64,000 nucleotides of DNA from Christensenella sp034926635 (GCA_034926635.1 JAYFQX010000010.1:200653-264652), one strand, 5' to 3'. Positions 8,789-18,100 are shown, counted from the first letter of the stretch. Numbers and translations: made by a program. The notes: generated by a model from the sequence alone, not told the origin.

Positions 8789-9338
8789 CCATACAAAACT
8801 TGTTGAAGAATTGTCGCGGGAAGTAAAAGGAGAAAAATTTGAACATTGTCTTGGGGTTGAGCAAACGGCGGTCGCACTGGCCGAACGGTATGGCGCAGAC
8901 CGTGATAAGGCGGGGCTTGCAGGGCTGATGCACGATTATACAAAACAGCAGGATAACGAAAGACTTGCAGAAGAATATCATATTTCTTACTTGACGCCAA
9001 AAACGCTGCACGGACATACGGCAGCTGCGCAGCTTAAGCAAAAGGGTTGGATCACAGATGAAGAAGTTTTGAATGCTATTAAATGGCATACGACAGGACG
9101 AGCGGGTATGGGCATGCTGGAAAAAATTATTTATATTGCAGATTATATGGAACCGCATCGGGATTTTCCAGGAGTGGAAAAACTGCGTAAGCTTGCTTTC
9201 GAAAATATTGACAAAGCTGTTTTGCTGGGGCTGAAGATGTCCATTAATAATATCATTGAAAATAAAAGTCTGATTGATACCGACTCGGTACAGGCATATA
9301 ATTATTATAGGAAATTGTTCCCGGGAGAGGAGATTTAA
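8772..9338 (+). CDS. yqeK: HD-domain Ap4A hydrolase, YqeK
   Basis: 188 residues. HCLGVEQTAVALAERYG, LMHDYTK and KWHTTGRAGMG form the HD metal-binding set of the YqeK family, members of which symmetrically cleave diadenosine tetraphosphate. ATG 8772 overlaps the end of nadD by 17 nt, indicating coupled translation. Confidence 0.92.
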   Translation: MDYIADHTKLVEELSREVKGEKFEHCLGVEQTAVALAERYGADRDKAGLAGLMHDYTKQQDNERLAEEYHISYLTPKTLHGHTAAAQLKQKGWITDEEVLNAIKWHTTGRAGMGMLEKIIYIADYMEPHRDFPGVEKLRKLAFENIDKAVLLGLKMSINNIIENKSLIDTDSVQAYNYYRKLFPGEEI

Positions 9339-9342
9339 AAAT

Positions 9343-9711
9343 TTGGAGATTTCGGAAAGAGCAAAAAAAATAGCGGAAATATTGGACAATAAAAAAGCGC
9401 AGGATATTGTGATTTTGAAGGTTGCGGATATGACTATCATTTCCGATTATTTTGTGGTAGCCAGCGCACCGAATGTTTCGCATGTGCAGACGCTTGCGCA
9501 AGAGGTACAGTTCAAAATGGCGGAAGAAGATGTTCGTCCGCTGCGCGTGGAAGGCGAGCGTGCAGGCCGCTGGGTAGTCATCGACTACGGCGATGTATTG
9601 GTGCATTTGTTCCACAAAGAAGAACGTGAATTTTATCAGCTTGAAAGGTTATGGAAAACCGAAGGTAATTACTGCAATTATTCGGAAGAAATGGAAGCTG
9701 CCAGAAAATAA
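9343..9711 (+). CDS. rsfS: Ribosomal silencing factor RsfS
   Basis: 122 residues. ILDNKKAQDIVILKV, ISDYFVVASAPNVSHVQ, GRWVVIDYGDVLVHLF and REFYQLERLW are the conserved RsfS/Iojap blocks. The protein binds L14 and prevents subunit joining in starvation. I placed the start at TTG 9343 with GGGAGAGGAG just upstream; the frame is open further back into yqeK but without a ribosome site. Confidence 0.92.
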   Translation: MEISERAKKIAEILDNKKAQDIVILKVADMTIISDYFVVASAPNVSHVQTLAQEVQFKMAEEDVRPLRVEGERAGRWVVIDYGDVLVHLFHKEEREFYQLERLWKTEGNYCNYSEEMEAARK

Positions 9712-9734
9712 GGACTTTGTAAAATAGAATTTTA

Positions 9735-9765
9735 AAAGACCGCAGATTTTTTGGCGGTCTTTTTG
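9735..9765 (+). terminator. Intrinsic terminator after rsfS
   Basis: GACCGC and GCGGTC arms with an A-rich 5' flank and TTTTT at the end. Confidence 0.85.
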
Positions 9766-9875
9766 ATATCGTTTTCAGTGGGCAGACAAAAAGAACAGTG
9801 GTTTTGGCGTTTGAAACGATAATAATGTATATCATATGAAATTTATGCAGGTTATACAAGAAAGAAGGAAAAACC

Positions 9876-10403
9876 ATGGAATGCAGCTTACGACCTTTCA
9901 GGATGGAGGATGCAGATTTGCTGGCAGCGGCGTTGAACAACAGGAATGTACAGGATAACCTGAGGGATGGGCTTCCATATCCCTATACGAAGGAGAATGC
10001 AAAGGAGCATATCACAGAAACGTTACAAGCGAATAGCCACGTTACATTTTCTTTTGCAATTATTTCTGAGGAAGGGTTGGTTGGAAGCATCGGTGCTTTT
10101 CGTCAGTGCAATATACACTGCCGAACTGCGGAAATCGGTTACTATATTGCCGAAACGTTTTGGGGCAGAGGTTATGCAACGAGCGCAGTCGGGCAGATGT
10201 GCCAATACCTGTTTGAGCATACGGACATGATTCGTATTTTTGCTGAACCGTTTGCCTGCAACTTGGCGTCCTGCAGGGTTCTTGAAAAAAACGGTTTTCA
10301 ATGTGAAGGAATATTGCGGCAAAACGCGCAGAAAAACGGTGCTGTTTTGGATATGAAGATGTATTCTGTTTTAAAAGAAGAGTTTTTAAGAAAAAATATG
10401 TAA
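9876..10403 (+). CDS. GNAT N-acetyltransferase, RimJ/RimL-like
   Basis: 175 residues. SLRPFRMEDADLLAAALNN, then GSIGAF, EIGYYIAETFWGRGYAT (the acetyl-CoA pyrophosphate loop, GRGYAT) and NLASCRVLEKNGF are the standard GNAT blocks in RimJ/RimL-type order. The substrate is not predictable; small peptides, amino acids or protein N-termini are typical. ATG 9876 follows AGAAAGGAAAAA. It is a single-gene unit between two terminators. Confidence 0.88.
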   Translation: MECSLRPFRMEDADLLAAALNNRNVQDNLRDGLPYPYTKENAKEHITETLQANSHVTFSFAIISEEGLVGSIGAFRQCNIHCRTAEIGYYIAETFWGRGYATSAVGQMCQYLFEHTDMIRIFAEPFACNLASCRVLEKNGFQCEGILRQNAQKNGAVLDMKMYSVLKEEFLRKNM

Positions 10404-10406
10404 GGA

Positions 10407-10438
10407 AAAACCCCGGTTGAAGTTTCAGCCGGGGTTTT
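10407..10438 (+). terminator. Intrinsic terminator after GNAT gene
   Basis: AAAACCCCGG and CCGGGGTTTT form a perfect stem around TTGAAGTTTCAG, working in both directions. Confidence 0.88.
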
Positions 10439-10440
10439 GA

Positions 10441-10710
10441 TCGTTTATTGAAAACGATAGGCGTCAGTTCCCTTGAGACATCTGGAGATAAGCGGGGAGC
10501 ATATTGGCGATTATATCTTTTCTCGCGTCGATGCCGGAGGTGATCTCCATCAACTAGAGACTACTATCCACTAGGCGAAGCACACAGTGCTCCGTGATGA
10601 GCAGAACCTCTGGTTTATGCTTCCTCACGAAATTTTGCAGATAAAGTGAGTTGCTCAATTTTTTTGGATTCTTTATTATGGGATAGAGCGGCGAAGCTCT
10701 TAAGAAAAAG
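10441..10710. other. 270-bp stretch without a supported gene
   Basis: Only very short ORFs without ribosome sites occur. A 28-codon ORF on the - strand (10550 to 10464) has no Shine-Dalgarno and no recognisable family. It may be a decayed gene tail or the 3' untranslated region of the small - strand gene that follows. Confidence 0.4.
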
Positions 10711-10860
10711 CTATTGCTTCTGCCTGCGAATATTTTCGTGACGTGACTTTGTACGAGGACGACGTTCCAGAAAAGCCGCACCAGTACAAAAAGCACCGAC
10801 AATAGAAAAAGCAATGCACAAAATAACAATAATTTCTTTTGTAATAATCGGGTCTGCCAT
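10711..10860 (-). CDS. Small single-pass membrane protein, 49 residues
   Basis: ATG at 10860 (- strand) is preceded by a perfect GGAGG 7 nt upstream (10868-10872). The product begins MADPIITKE, has a hydrophobic segment of about 20 residues (10-31) with two cysteines, and ends in a strongly basic tail rich in Arg, Lys and His. That layout (acidic N-terminus, one helix, basic C-terminus) suggests a small membrane protein with the tail in the cytoplasm. I do not recognise a family. It is divergent from the carboxypeptidase gene that follows. Confidence 0.6.
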   Translation of the reverse strand: MADPIITKEIIVILCIAFSIVGAFCTGAAFLERRPRTKSRHENIRRQKQ

Positions 10861-10986
10861 ATCATAACCTCCAAAAATGTTTTCTTATTCTGTTTTCAGT
10901 GTAACGCAGGGGAGAGCTATCTACGGTACAACAGCCAAAAAATTGTGAAAAAATTGTGAAATCAGCTCTGGGTTTTCGGCATGCGC

Positions 10987-11015
10987 TATACAAAACAAGG
11001 ATAATGTTATATAAT
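10987..11015 (+). promoter_or_regulatory. Promoter of the D,D-carboxypeptidase gene
   Basis: TATACA (10987-10992, 4 of 6 to consensus) and TATAAT (11010-11015) with a 17-bp spacer, about 40 nt upstream of the start codon. Confidence 0.55.
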
Positions 11016-11057
11016 ATCGTAATGATAGCGATGTGATATTTCAGTGAGGTTGTAAAT

Positions 11058-12788
11058 TTGAAAAAAGTAATCGTAGGGCTGATTTTGGCTGCTGTTTTAT
11101 TCCTTGTGCCGCTGACGGCATTGGCGGAAACAGCTGCGCCGGAAGCACAGCCAAGTACCGAACCGGCAGTTGTCGAAGATCAGCAGGCGGCAGACGCGCA
11201 AGCGACGCCCACGCCGATCCCTACTCCCCAGCCAACTGCAACGCCGGACCAGACTTTGGAATACCATGAAGGCGCACCGGAGCTTGATTTAGCGCAGATC
11301 AGTTCGGAATCCGCTATGTTGATTGATGCGGATACGGGGGAAGTTTTATTTGCAAAAAATGCGAACTGGAGAATTTTTCCTGCAAGCACAACAAAACTTA
11401 TGACAGCGCTTTTGGTGCTGGAGCACTGCACCATGGACGAAATGGTAGTGATTCCGCAGGAAGTTAACCAGTTCAGCGCAACGTCAAGTTTGATGGGGCT
11501 TCGTGCGTGGGTAGGAAAAGAGATCCCAGTCAGCGACTTGATTTACGGGCTTATGATGTGCTCGGGGAACGATGCGGCCGTTGCGCTGGCAATCCATGTT
11601 GCGGGCAGTGAAGATGCCTTTGTTCAGATGATGAATGAAAAAGCGGCGAGCCTTGGTATGGCGGGGACGCATTTTTTGAACCCCGATGGGATATATCTTG
11701 CGAATATCGGTCATGACCATTATACGACGGCATCGGATATGACGAGGCTTGCGCAGGCGGCTTACCAAAATCCGACCTTAATGGAAATTATGCGGGCAGA
11801 AACCTATACGTACCAGACAGAAGGTTTTTCTGAGACAAATCAGATAGAGAGTTCCAATTATTTGATCCATACACCAATTGCAAAACCGGAACTGGCACCG
11901 TATTTATATGATAAAGCCACAGGGATGAAGACGGGAACGCTCAACAACATTATTGTCCCGGGCGCAGAAACGCCGATTCCTTCTTATGGCTGTTTGGTGG
12001 CATCTGCCTCCGGAACAGGACTGAATTTGATTGCCGTGATTTTTGGAGACTTGTCCATTGGCGATAAAGATGCGGGAATCCCCAATGCTTATGCGCGGTG
12101 GGATATTGCAAAATATTTGTTTGATTATGGATTTACAAATTTTGCAAAGGTAGACGTAGCACAATATATTACGCCGGTATCTTTAATGCAGCAGGTTCAG
12201 GACGTCGCGGAAAACGATCCGCAGGAAGGTTCCCTTGAGGTAAACACAGATCTGAGCGGCGAAAAGACTGATGTGCGACTGCTTGACGCGGCGACAGCAC
12301 AAGGCCTTGCGGATGGAAGCATCCGGCTGGAACAGCAAACGGAGCTTGAGGAACCGCTTGCAGCGCCAATCACCCAGGGGCAGACATTGGGCAAGGTTTC
12401 TTATACCCTTAATGGAAAGGAAGTATATTCCGCACCCCTTGTGGCAACGCGCACGGTATATCCCCAGGGAGAAGAAAAAGATACCAGCGAAGCCTACGGT
12501 GTACCGTTGTTTACCTTTGAAATGTGGTATTTGTGGATATTGATTCCCGCGGGAGCGGTGCTCACTTTGCTGGTGATCCGGACAATTAACAGGAGCCGCA
12601 GGAAGACGCGTTATGCAATGCGCGGTAGGCGCAGCGGATATAGCGCGCGGCATTACTACGATACTCCGGTGTCGAAACAAGCTTCTTCCCGGGGACGTAA
12701 AGACGCGGTAAAGACAATTAATCGCGGATCGGCAAGGGCGGATCGAAATACAGGCGAAGGCACTGGGCGAAACAGAAACAACCTATAA
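11058..12788 (+). CDS. D-alanyl-D-alanine carboxypeptidase (peptidase S11)
   Basis: 576 residues. A signal peptide ends near AETAAP (about residue 24), then a Pro/Thr linker (about 45-65). The catalytic domain has S110-T-T-K113 (SxxK), SGN 169-171 and KTG 291-293, the complete penicillin-binding triad of low-molecular-mass PBPs. A PBP5-like C-terminal domain follows, then a transmembrane helix (about 508-530) and a very basic cytoplasmic tail of some 45 residues. The tail is unusual: PBP5 enzymes normally end in an amphipathic helix. The start is TTG 11058 with GTGAGG upstream. It trims D-Ala from cell-wall pentapeptides. Confidence 0.93.
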   Translation: MKKVIVGLILAAVLFLVPLTALAETAAPEAQPSTEPAVVEDQQAADAQATPTPIPTPQPTATPDQTLEYHEGAPELDLAQISSESAMLIDADTGEVLFAKNANWRIFPASTTKLMTALLVLEHCTMDEMVVIPQEVNQFSATSSLMGLRAWVGKEIPVSDLIYGLMMCSGNDAAVALAIHVAGSEDAFVQMMNEKAASLGMAGTHFLNPDGIYLANIGHDHYTTASDMTRLAQAAYQNPTLMEIMRAETYTYQTEGFSETNQIESSNYLIHTPIAKPELAPYLYDKATGMKTGTLNNIIVPGAETPIPSYGCLVASASGTGLNLIAVIFGDLSIGDKDAGIPNAYARWDIAKYLFDYGFTNFAKVDVAQYITPVSLMQQVQDVAENDPQEGSLEVNTDLSGEKTDVRLLDAATAQGLADGSIRLEQQTELEEPLAAPITQGQTLGKVSYTLNGKEVYSAPLVATRTVYPQGEEKDTSEAYGVPLFTFEMWYLWILIPAGAVLTLLVIRTINRSRRKTRYAMRGRRSGYSARHYYDTPVSKQASSRGRKDAVKTINRGSARADRNTGEGTGRNRNNL

Positions 12789-12830
12789 CAATATGGCGGA
12801 AAGAAAACAAAAAATATTTTGGAAAAAGTG

Positions 12831-12858
12831 TTGATTTTTATGTGGCATATGATATAAT
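12831..12858 (+). promoter_or_regulatory. rpmE promoter
   Basis: TTGATT (12831-12836) and TATAAT (12853-12858) with a 16-bp spacer, about 38 nt before the rpmE start. Confidence 0.65.
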
Positions 12859-12895
12859 AAATAATGCTACTTTTGGAAAAAGAGGTGAAAAAGCA

Positions 12896-13096
12896 ATGAG
12901 AGAAGGAATTCATCCGAAGTATGGCGAATGCACAGTTACGTGTGCTTGCGGAGAGACTTTCAAAACCGGTTCTACAAAATCAGAGATGAAAGTGGATATC
13001 TGCTCTAAATGCCATCCGTTCTTCACAGGAAGACAAAAGCTTGTTGACACAGGCGGTCGTGTGGATAGATTTAAGAAGAGATACGGCATGAAATAA
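12896..13096 (+). CDS. rpmE: 50S ribosomal protein L31, zinc-binding form
   Basis: 66 residues. C16-X-C18 and C36-X2-C39 give the four-cysteine C+ type of L31, so this is the zinc-dependent form rather than the YtiA-type replacement. ATG 12896 has AGAGGTGA upstream. It has its own promoter and a strong terminator, so it is monocistronic. Confidence 0.97.
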   Translation: MREGIHPKYGECTVTCACGETFKTGSTKSEMKVDICSKCHPFFTGRQKLVDTGGRVDRFKKRYGMK

Positions 13097-13136
13097 TTTT
13101 GGTATTTCATGATGTTTCAGTGTTGAAAAAAAGACT

Positions 13137-13173
13137 GCAGACCGTGACAGCTATTTTACGGTCTGCTTTTTTT
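13137..13173 (+). terminator. Intrinsic terminator after rpmE
   Basis: GCAGACCGT (13137-13145) pairs with ACGGTCTGC (13158-13166), followed by seven T. Confidence 0.92.
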
Positions 13174-13191
13174 ATCATAAAGGAGAAATGA

Positions 13192-14250
13192 GTGAAAAGA
13201 ACAAGTATAGGCGGGCAAGGCGTGCTGGAAGGCGTTATGATGCGTTCTCCAGAATATACGGCGATTGCGGTACGCAGAGACAGCGGGGAGGTTGTTACGC
13301 AAAAGCAGCCCACGCAACTGCTTGCTACCCGCTATAAAATATTGGGCGTGCCCATTATCCGCGGCGTTGTGAATTTTGTGGAAATGATGGTGATGGGCGT
13401 CAAGACCATTACGGATGCGGCGCGGATGTACGACCCGGAAGATGATGAGATGGAACCCGGGAAAATGGACGAGGCAATTGCCGCGAAGACCGGCAAAAGT
13501 CCGATGGATGTGGCGATTTTTTTTGCGGTGTTGGTAGCGATCGTAATCGCGGTAGGATTGTTTTTTATCCTGCCGAATTTGATTACTGGATGGATTACAC
13601 CGTATGTTCATTCGGCTATCGGTAAAAATCTGATAGACGGGCTGATTCGTGTTGGGATGTTTGTGGCGTATTTAGTGGTAATCTCCAATATGAAAGATAT
13701 TAAACGGCTGTTTGGATACCATGGCGCGGAGCACAAGGTAATTAACTGCTTTGAGCACGACATGCCGATGGATGTGGAACACGCACGGCAGAATACGCGG
13801 CTGCATCCACGCTGTGGGACCAGCTTTTTGTTGATAGTGATGATTATTTCCATCCTGCTGTTTACGCTGCTTGGCTGGAGTGATAACTGGGCAGTGCGCA
13901 TTGGCTTACGGCTCGCGATGCTGCCGGTTGTGGCTGGGGTATCCTATGAAGTGCTGAAACTGCTGGCTCGTTATGAGAATAAATTTGTGGCAGCGCTGCG
14001 TAAACCCGGTATGGCGCTGCAGTATTTGACAACACGCGAACCGGATGACGGTATGATTGAAGTTGCGCTCGTTTCTTTCCTTGCGGCAGAAGGAAAAACG
14101 TCGGATACGGATATTCAGGATCTGGCGGTGCGGTATAGTCATAAAATCGATGGATCTCCCGCGGATTTCGGTAATGCTGAGCCAAAGCAGGGAAAAGAAA
14201 ACAAGAACGCGCAATCAGAAGAACAAAACGCCGCAGCTACCAATGAGTAG
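13192..14250 (+). CDS. yqhQ: DUF1385 membrane protein, YqhQ family
   Basis: 352 residues. The IGGQGVLEGVMMRSP opening and GYHGAEHKVINCFE with NTRLHPRCGTSFLL are signature blocks of DUF1385. At least four hydrophobic segments are visible (about residues 103-130, 143-163, 205-225, 232-250), and a charged low-complexity tail ends the protein. Function is unknown; the conserved His/Cys/Glu block suggests a metal site. GTG 13192 has AGGAG 6 nt upstream. It overlaps prmC by 8 nt, the arrangement seen in many Clostridia. Confidence 0.88.
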   Translation: MKRTSIGGQGVLEGVMMRSPEYTAIAVRRDSGEVVTQKQPTQLLATRYKILGVPIIRGVVNFVEMMVMGVKTITDAARMYDPEDDEMEPGKMDEAIAAKTGKSPMDVAIFFAVLVAIVIAVGLFFILPNLITGWITPYVHSAIGKNLIDGLIRVGMFVAYLVVISNMKDIKRLFGYHGAEHKVINCFEHDMPMDVEHARQNTRLHPRCGTSFLLIVMIISILLFTLLGWSDNWAVRIGLRLAMLPVVAGVSYEVLKLLARYENKFVAALRKPGMALQYLTTREPDDGMIEVALVSFLAAEGKTSDTDIQDLAVRYSHKIDGSPADFGNAEPKQGKENKNAQSEEQNAAATNE

Positions 14251-15094
14251 CATAGGCGAAATATACCGCAAAACGGTTTTGATGTTCCGGGAAGCCGGGA
14301 TCGGCGAAGCTGAGGCGGAGGCAAAAGTTTTATTAGCGCACGTGCAAGGCTGCGGATTATCGCAGCTTTGCCTGCGCTTTTTCGATGAATGTAAAAGCAT
14401 TCCGGAAATTGAGGAAGCTGCGGCAAAACGCCTGAAAGGGACCCCTCTTGCGTATATTTTGGGAGAGAAAGATTTTTATGGCCGAGCGTTTACGGTTGAC
14501 GACCGTGTGCTGATTCCACGTTTTGATACGGAATCTGTTGTTTTTCGCGCCCTGGAGCTGATTAGGCAAAATGGATACCGGACGGCGCTTGACTTGTGCT
14601 GCGGCAGCGGCGCGATCGGCATTACGCTGTGCGTGGAAGGAAAACTGGAAAGGGTAGACTTTGCGGATGCTTCGGACGGCGCTCTTTGCGTGACGGAGAT
14701 CAATTGCAGGAAATATCTACCCCACGGAATTTATAATCTAAAACAAGGCGATTTATTTCAGCCTGTTACGGGTACTTATGATATGATTGTAAGTAATCCG
14801 CCTTATATCAGCGCATCGGATTTTGAAGAACTGGAGCCGCTGGTCAGGGAACAGGAACCGAAGATGGCGTTGCTTGCAGAAGAAGAAGGATATGTTTTTT
14901 ATAGACGGATTGCATCGCAGGCGGAAAAGTATTTAAAGCCAAACGGCGCGCTGGTGCTGGAAATCGGTGATATGCAGGCGGAAAAGGTATGTAAATTACT
15001 TTGGAATGCCGGTTTTGTCGAAGTGAAATCCGGTTGCGATCTTGCCGGTCGACCAAGATGGGTATCGGCGTATCTGGCAGTGGGTGCACGGTGA
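14243..15094 (+). CDS. prmC: Release-factor glutamine N5-methyltransferase
   Basis: 283 residues. An N-terminal helical substrate domain is followed by the SAM motif DLCCGSGAIGI and the catalytic NPPYIS. The enzyme methylates the Gln of the GGQ loop of release factors, and its substrate gene prfA comes next, 32 nt downstream. ATG 14243 overlaps the yqhQ stop by 8 nt. Confidence 0.95.
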   Translation: MSSIGEIYRKTVLMFREAGIGEAEAEAKVLLAHVQGCGLSQLCLRFFDECKSIPEIEEAAAKRLKGTPLAYILGEKDFYGRAFTVDDRVLIPRFDTESVVFRALELIRQNGYRTALDLCCGSGAIGITLCVEGKLERVDFADASDGALCVTEINCRKYLPHGIYNLKQGDLFQPVTGTYDMIVSNPPYISASDFEELEPLVREQEPKMALLAEEEGYVFYRRIASQAEKYLKPNGALVLEIGDMQAEKVCKLLWNAGFVEVKSGCDLAGRPRWVSAYLAVGAR

Positions 15095-15126
15095 TATAAA
15101 GAAATTTTTCATATATTGGAGAAACT

Positions 15127-16194
15127 ATGATAGAAAAACTCAAGACAATTAAAGAACGATATGATGTTCTCACGGGAGAGCTTTCCGATCCGGCGATAAT
15201 CGGAAATCAGGAAAAATTCCGCACACTTGCGCAGGAGCAGGCTTCCATTGCGGATATAGTAGAGGCATATGAAAAATATGCAAAGCTTTTGGATCATATT
15301 AGTCAGAACCGTGAACTGATTGAGACCGAGGATGACGAAGAGTTAACTGCCCTTGCAAAAGAAGAATTGGGAGAACTCGAACAGGAGCTGGAAGCGCTTG
15401 AAGCAGAAATCAAAGTGCTGTTGATCCCAAAAGATAAGAACGATGATAAAAATGTTATTCTGGAAATTCGCGCAGGCACCGGAGGCGATGAAGCGGCACT
15501 TTTTGGAGGAGATCTGCTTCGAATGTATGGTCGGTATGCGGAACTGCATGGTTATACGGTAGAAACGCTTTCTTCCAACATGACCGAGCTTGGCGGTGTA
15601 AAGGAAATTGTCGTTTCTATCGCGGGAAAAGGCGCATATTCCCGCTTGAAATATGAAAGCGGCGTACACCGCGTGCAGCGCGTGCCGGATACCGAATCTT
15701 CCGGGCGCATCCATACTTCTGCGGCGACAGTGGCGGTGCTTCCTGAGGCGGAGGAAGTTGAGGTTAACATCAACCAGAACGATCTGCGCGTGGATGTGTT
15801 CCGCAGCGGCGGTCACGGAGGACAGAGCGTTAATACGACGGACAGTGCTGTCCGCATCACACATCTTCCGACGGGATTGGTGGTAACCTGCCAGGATGAA
15901 AAATCACAGATCAAAAACAAGGCGAAGGCCATGAAGGTATTGGCGTCGCGTCTGTATGATTTATACAAAAATGCCGCGGATAGCGAGCTTTCCGAGAATC
16001 GGAAAAGTCAAGTGGGTTCGGGTGATCGCAGTGAGCGGATCCGTACTTACAATTTTCCGCAAGGGAGGGTGACCGATCATAGGATCGGAATGACGCTTTA
16101 TAAACTGGAAGCGTTTTTAAACGGTGAAATGGATGAAATGATCGACGCGCTGATCTTGGATGAACGTCAGAAAAAGTTGATGCAGGTGGATTAA
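15127..16194 (+). CDS. prfA: Peptide chain release factor 1
   Basis: 355 residues. The stop-codon tripeptide PxT is present as P187-D188-T189 (before GRIHTSAA), which identifies RF1 (UAA/UAG) rather than RF2 (SPF). GGQ at 231-233 catalyses peptide release and is the methylation target of PrmC. The start follows TTGGAGAAACT. Confidence 0.97.
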   Translation: MIEKLKTIKERYDVLTGELSDPAIIGNQEKFRTLAQEQASIADIVEAYEKYAKLLDHISQNRELIETEDDEELTALAKEELGELEQELEALEAEIKVLLIPKDKNDDKNVILEIRAGTGGDEAALFGGDLLRMYGRYAELHGYTVETLSSNMTELGGVKEIVVSIAGKGAYSRLKYESGVHRVQRVPDTESSGRIHTSAATVAVLPEAEEVEVNINQNDLRVDVFRSGGHGGQSVNTTDSAVRITHLPTGLVVTCQDEKSQIKNKAKAMKVLASRLYDLYKNAADSELSENRKSQVGSGDRSERIRTYNFPQGRVTDHRIGMTLYKLEAFLNGEMDEMIDALILDERQKKLMQVD

Positions 16195-16279
16195 CTTTTC
16201 TTTTCACGAAAAGCGCGTATCTTTTGATGCAGCGGGAACAGTACGCAGTTACGGATTCGTTTGGAACCGGGGAGGCGTT

Positions 16280-17041
16280 ATGAATACAGTTTTATATGCG
16301 ACACTGATCGGCGCATTTGTGGGAGCGTGCGGCACCGGTTTGGGTGCGGTGCTTACATATTGGATTAAAATTAAAAGCAAGCGGTTTTCTGCTGTTTTGA
16401 TGGGGCTTTCCGGTGGGCTGATGCTTTCGATCGTTTTTTTTGATATGCTGCCGGAAGCGTTTGAGAGTGCAGGATGGTTGCTGACGCTTATATGGTTTGC
16501 GGTAGGTGCGGCTGTTTTGTTTACGGTAAATAAGCTGGTGCCGCATCATGACGTAGCGACCTCGGACGATACCAAATTGATCGATGATTTGAAGCAAAAG
16601 AGGCTTGTGAGGAGCGGTCTTTTGCTGGCGCTCGGCATTGCGGTACATAATTTACCGGAAGGTCTCGCACTTGGAAGCGGATTGGTATCACAGGCGGCTT
16701 TTGGAATTGGGCTTGCGGTGCTGTTGTTTGTGCACAACATCCCGGAAGGTATGGGGCTTGCGATTCCCCTGAAATTAGGGCGTGTATCCTATGGGAAGAT
16801 CTTTTTAGTGGCTGTGCTTGCCGCGCTCCCAATGGCTGTTGGGGCGTGTGTTGGCGCGTTGATCGGTAATATTTCTCCTGTTTTTCTTGCGGGATGTGTT
16901 TCTTTTGGCGGAGGGGCGATGCTGTATCTGACACTTTCGGAATTGATCCCGCAGGCTGCATTGCTTTACAGGCACTGGACGACTTGGGCTGCTGTCGGCA
17001 CGGGGATCGTGCTAGGAATGGTATTGGTGGTAATTTTATGA
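16280..17041 (+). CDS. ZIP family metal transporter
   Basis: 253 residues with about eight hydrophobic segments. The metal-binding pair of transmembrane motifs HNLPEG and HNIPEG is intact, typical of ZIP (zinc/iron uptake) carriers of the GufA-like branch. A short hydrophilic loop with PHHDVATSDD precedes the HNLPEG helix. ATG 16280 follows GGGGAGG. It overlaps the next gene by 4 nt (ATGA). Confidence 0.92.
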   Translation: MNTVLYATLIGAFVGACGTGLGAVLTYWIKIKSKRFSAVLMGLSGGLMLSIVFFDMLPEAFESAGWLLTLIWFAVGAAVLFTVNKLVPHHDVATSDDTKLIDDLKQKRLVRSGLLLALGIAVHNLPEGLALGSGLVSQAAFGIGLAVLLFVHNIPEGMGLAIPLKLGRVSYGKIFLVAVLAALPMAVGACVGALIGNISPVFLAGCVSFGGGAMLYLTLSELIPQAALLYRHWTTWAAVGTGIVLGMVLVVIL

Positions 17042-18096
17042 AAATAGCGACAAAAACGATCTTTGCATTACGGGATTTTGACGGAGCAGTACGCGAAGGC
17101 GCAGAGGAGCTTTTGCGCGGTGGGCTTGTGGTATTTCCAACGGAAACGGTTTACGGGCTGGGGGCAAATGCTTTGGATGCGCAGGCAGTTCGGCAGATAT
17201 TTCTTGCAAAGGGGCGCCCGCAGGATAATCCGTTGATCGTCCATATTGCAGAACGTGGGCAGCTTGAAGGGATCGTCGAGGAACAGACTAAATGTGCACG
17301 CGCGTTGATGGAGGAGTTTTGGCCGGGACCGATCTCCCTGATCATGAAAAAAACGGAAGCTATTCCAGACGAAGTTAGTGCAGGGCTTGTTACAGTGGCG
17401 GTACGCATGCCGGATAACGAGGTCGCACGCGCGATGATTGCGCTTGCGGGGGTACCGGTTGCGGCGCCGAGTGCAAACACCTCAGGAAAGCCGAGCCCGA
17501 CGCTTGCAATGCATGCGTTTGAGGATCTCGCTGGTCGGGTGCCGTTGGTGATCGACGGCGGTCCGTGCCGTGTGGGGGTAGAATCCACAGTGGTGGATGT
17601 GACGGGGGAAATCCCTCTTATTTTACGCCCGGGAGATGTCACTCCTGAAATGATAGCGGCAGTATGCGGGGATGTACGCGTACATGGCGCGGTGCTTGGA
17701 GAGCTCAAAAAGGGTGAGGTTTGCGCGTCGCCGGGTATGAAATATAAACATTATTCTCCGAATGCGCATGTAGTTGTTTTTACGGGAAATAAAAAAGAGG
17801 TTGCGAAAAACGTCACTACCATGTATCATAATGTTAAAGCGGATGGGAAAAATCCGTTGGTGGTTTGTCTGGACGACTGTGCCGGATATTATGCTGGCAT
17901 GGAGACGGTATTTATTGGGGCGGATGCGCACAGCGCGGAAGCCGCGCTTTTTCGCGTATTGCGAGAAGCGGACGAAAATCATTTTGATTCAATTTTATTT
18001 CATGCGCAGGAACAAAAAATGGGTCTTGCTGTCATGAACAGGATTATTAGGGCGGCTGCCCACGAAATTGTGGTCGCAAGGGAGGAAAACAGTTAA
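17038..18096 (+). CDS. sua5: Threonylcarbamoyl-AMP synthase
   Basis: 352 residues. The N-terminal YrdC domain has FPTETVYGLGANA and SANTSGKPSPT. After a linker with ASPGMKYKHYSPNAHV, a C-terminal Sua5 domain of about 130 residues follows, so this is the long Sua5/YwlC form. It makes the threonylcarbamoyl-AMP used for t6A in tRNAs reading ANN codons. The start overlaps the ZIP stop (ATGA), and ywlE begins 4 nt after its stop. Confidence 0.95.
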   Translation: MKIATKTIFALRDFDGAVREGAEELLRGGLVVFPTETVYGLGANALDAQAVRQIFLAKGRPQDNPLIVHIAERGQLEGIVEEQTKCARALMEEFWPGPISLIMKKTEAIPDEVSAGLVTVAVRMPDNEVARAMIALAGVPVAAPSANTSGKPSPTLAMHAFEDLAGRVPLVIDGGPCRVGVESTVVDVTGEIPLILRPGDVTPEMIAAVCGDVRVHGAVLGELKKGEVCASPGMKYKHYSPNAHVVVFTGNKKEVAKNVTTMYHNVKADGKNPLVVCLDDCAGYYAGMETVFIGADAHSAEAALFRVLREADENHFDSILFHAQEQKMGLAVMNRIIRAAAHEIVVAREENS

Positions 18097-18100
18097 AGAA

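Noticed and set aside
10464..10550. 28-codon - strand ORF
   Set aside because: No Shine-Dalgarno and no homology that I can recognise; noted only as a possible gene remnant.
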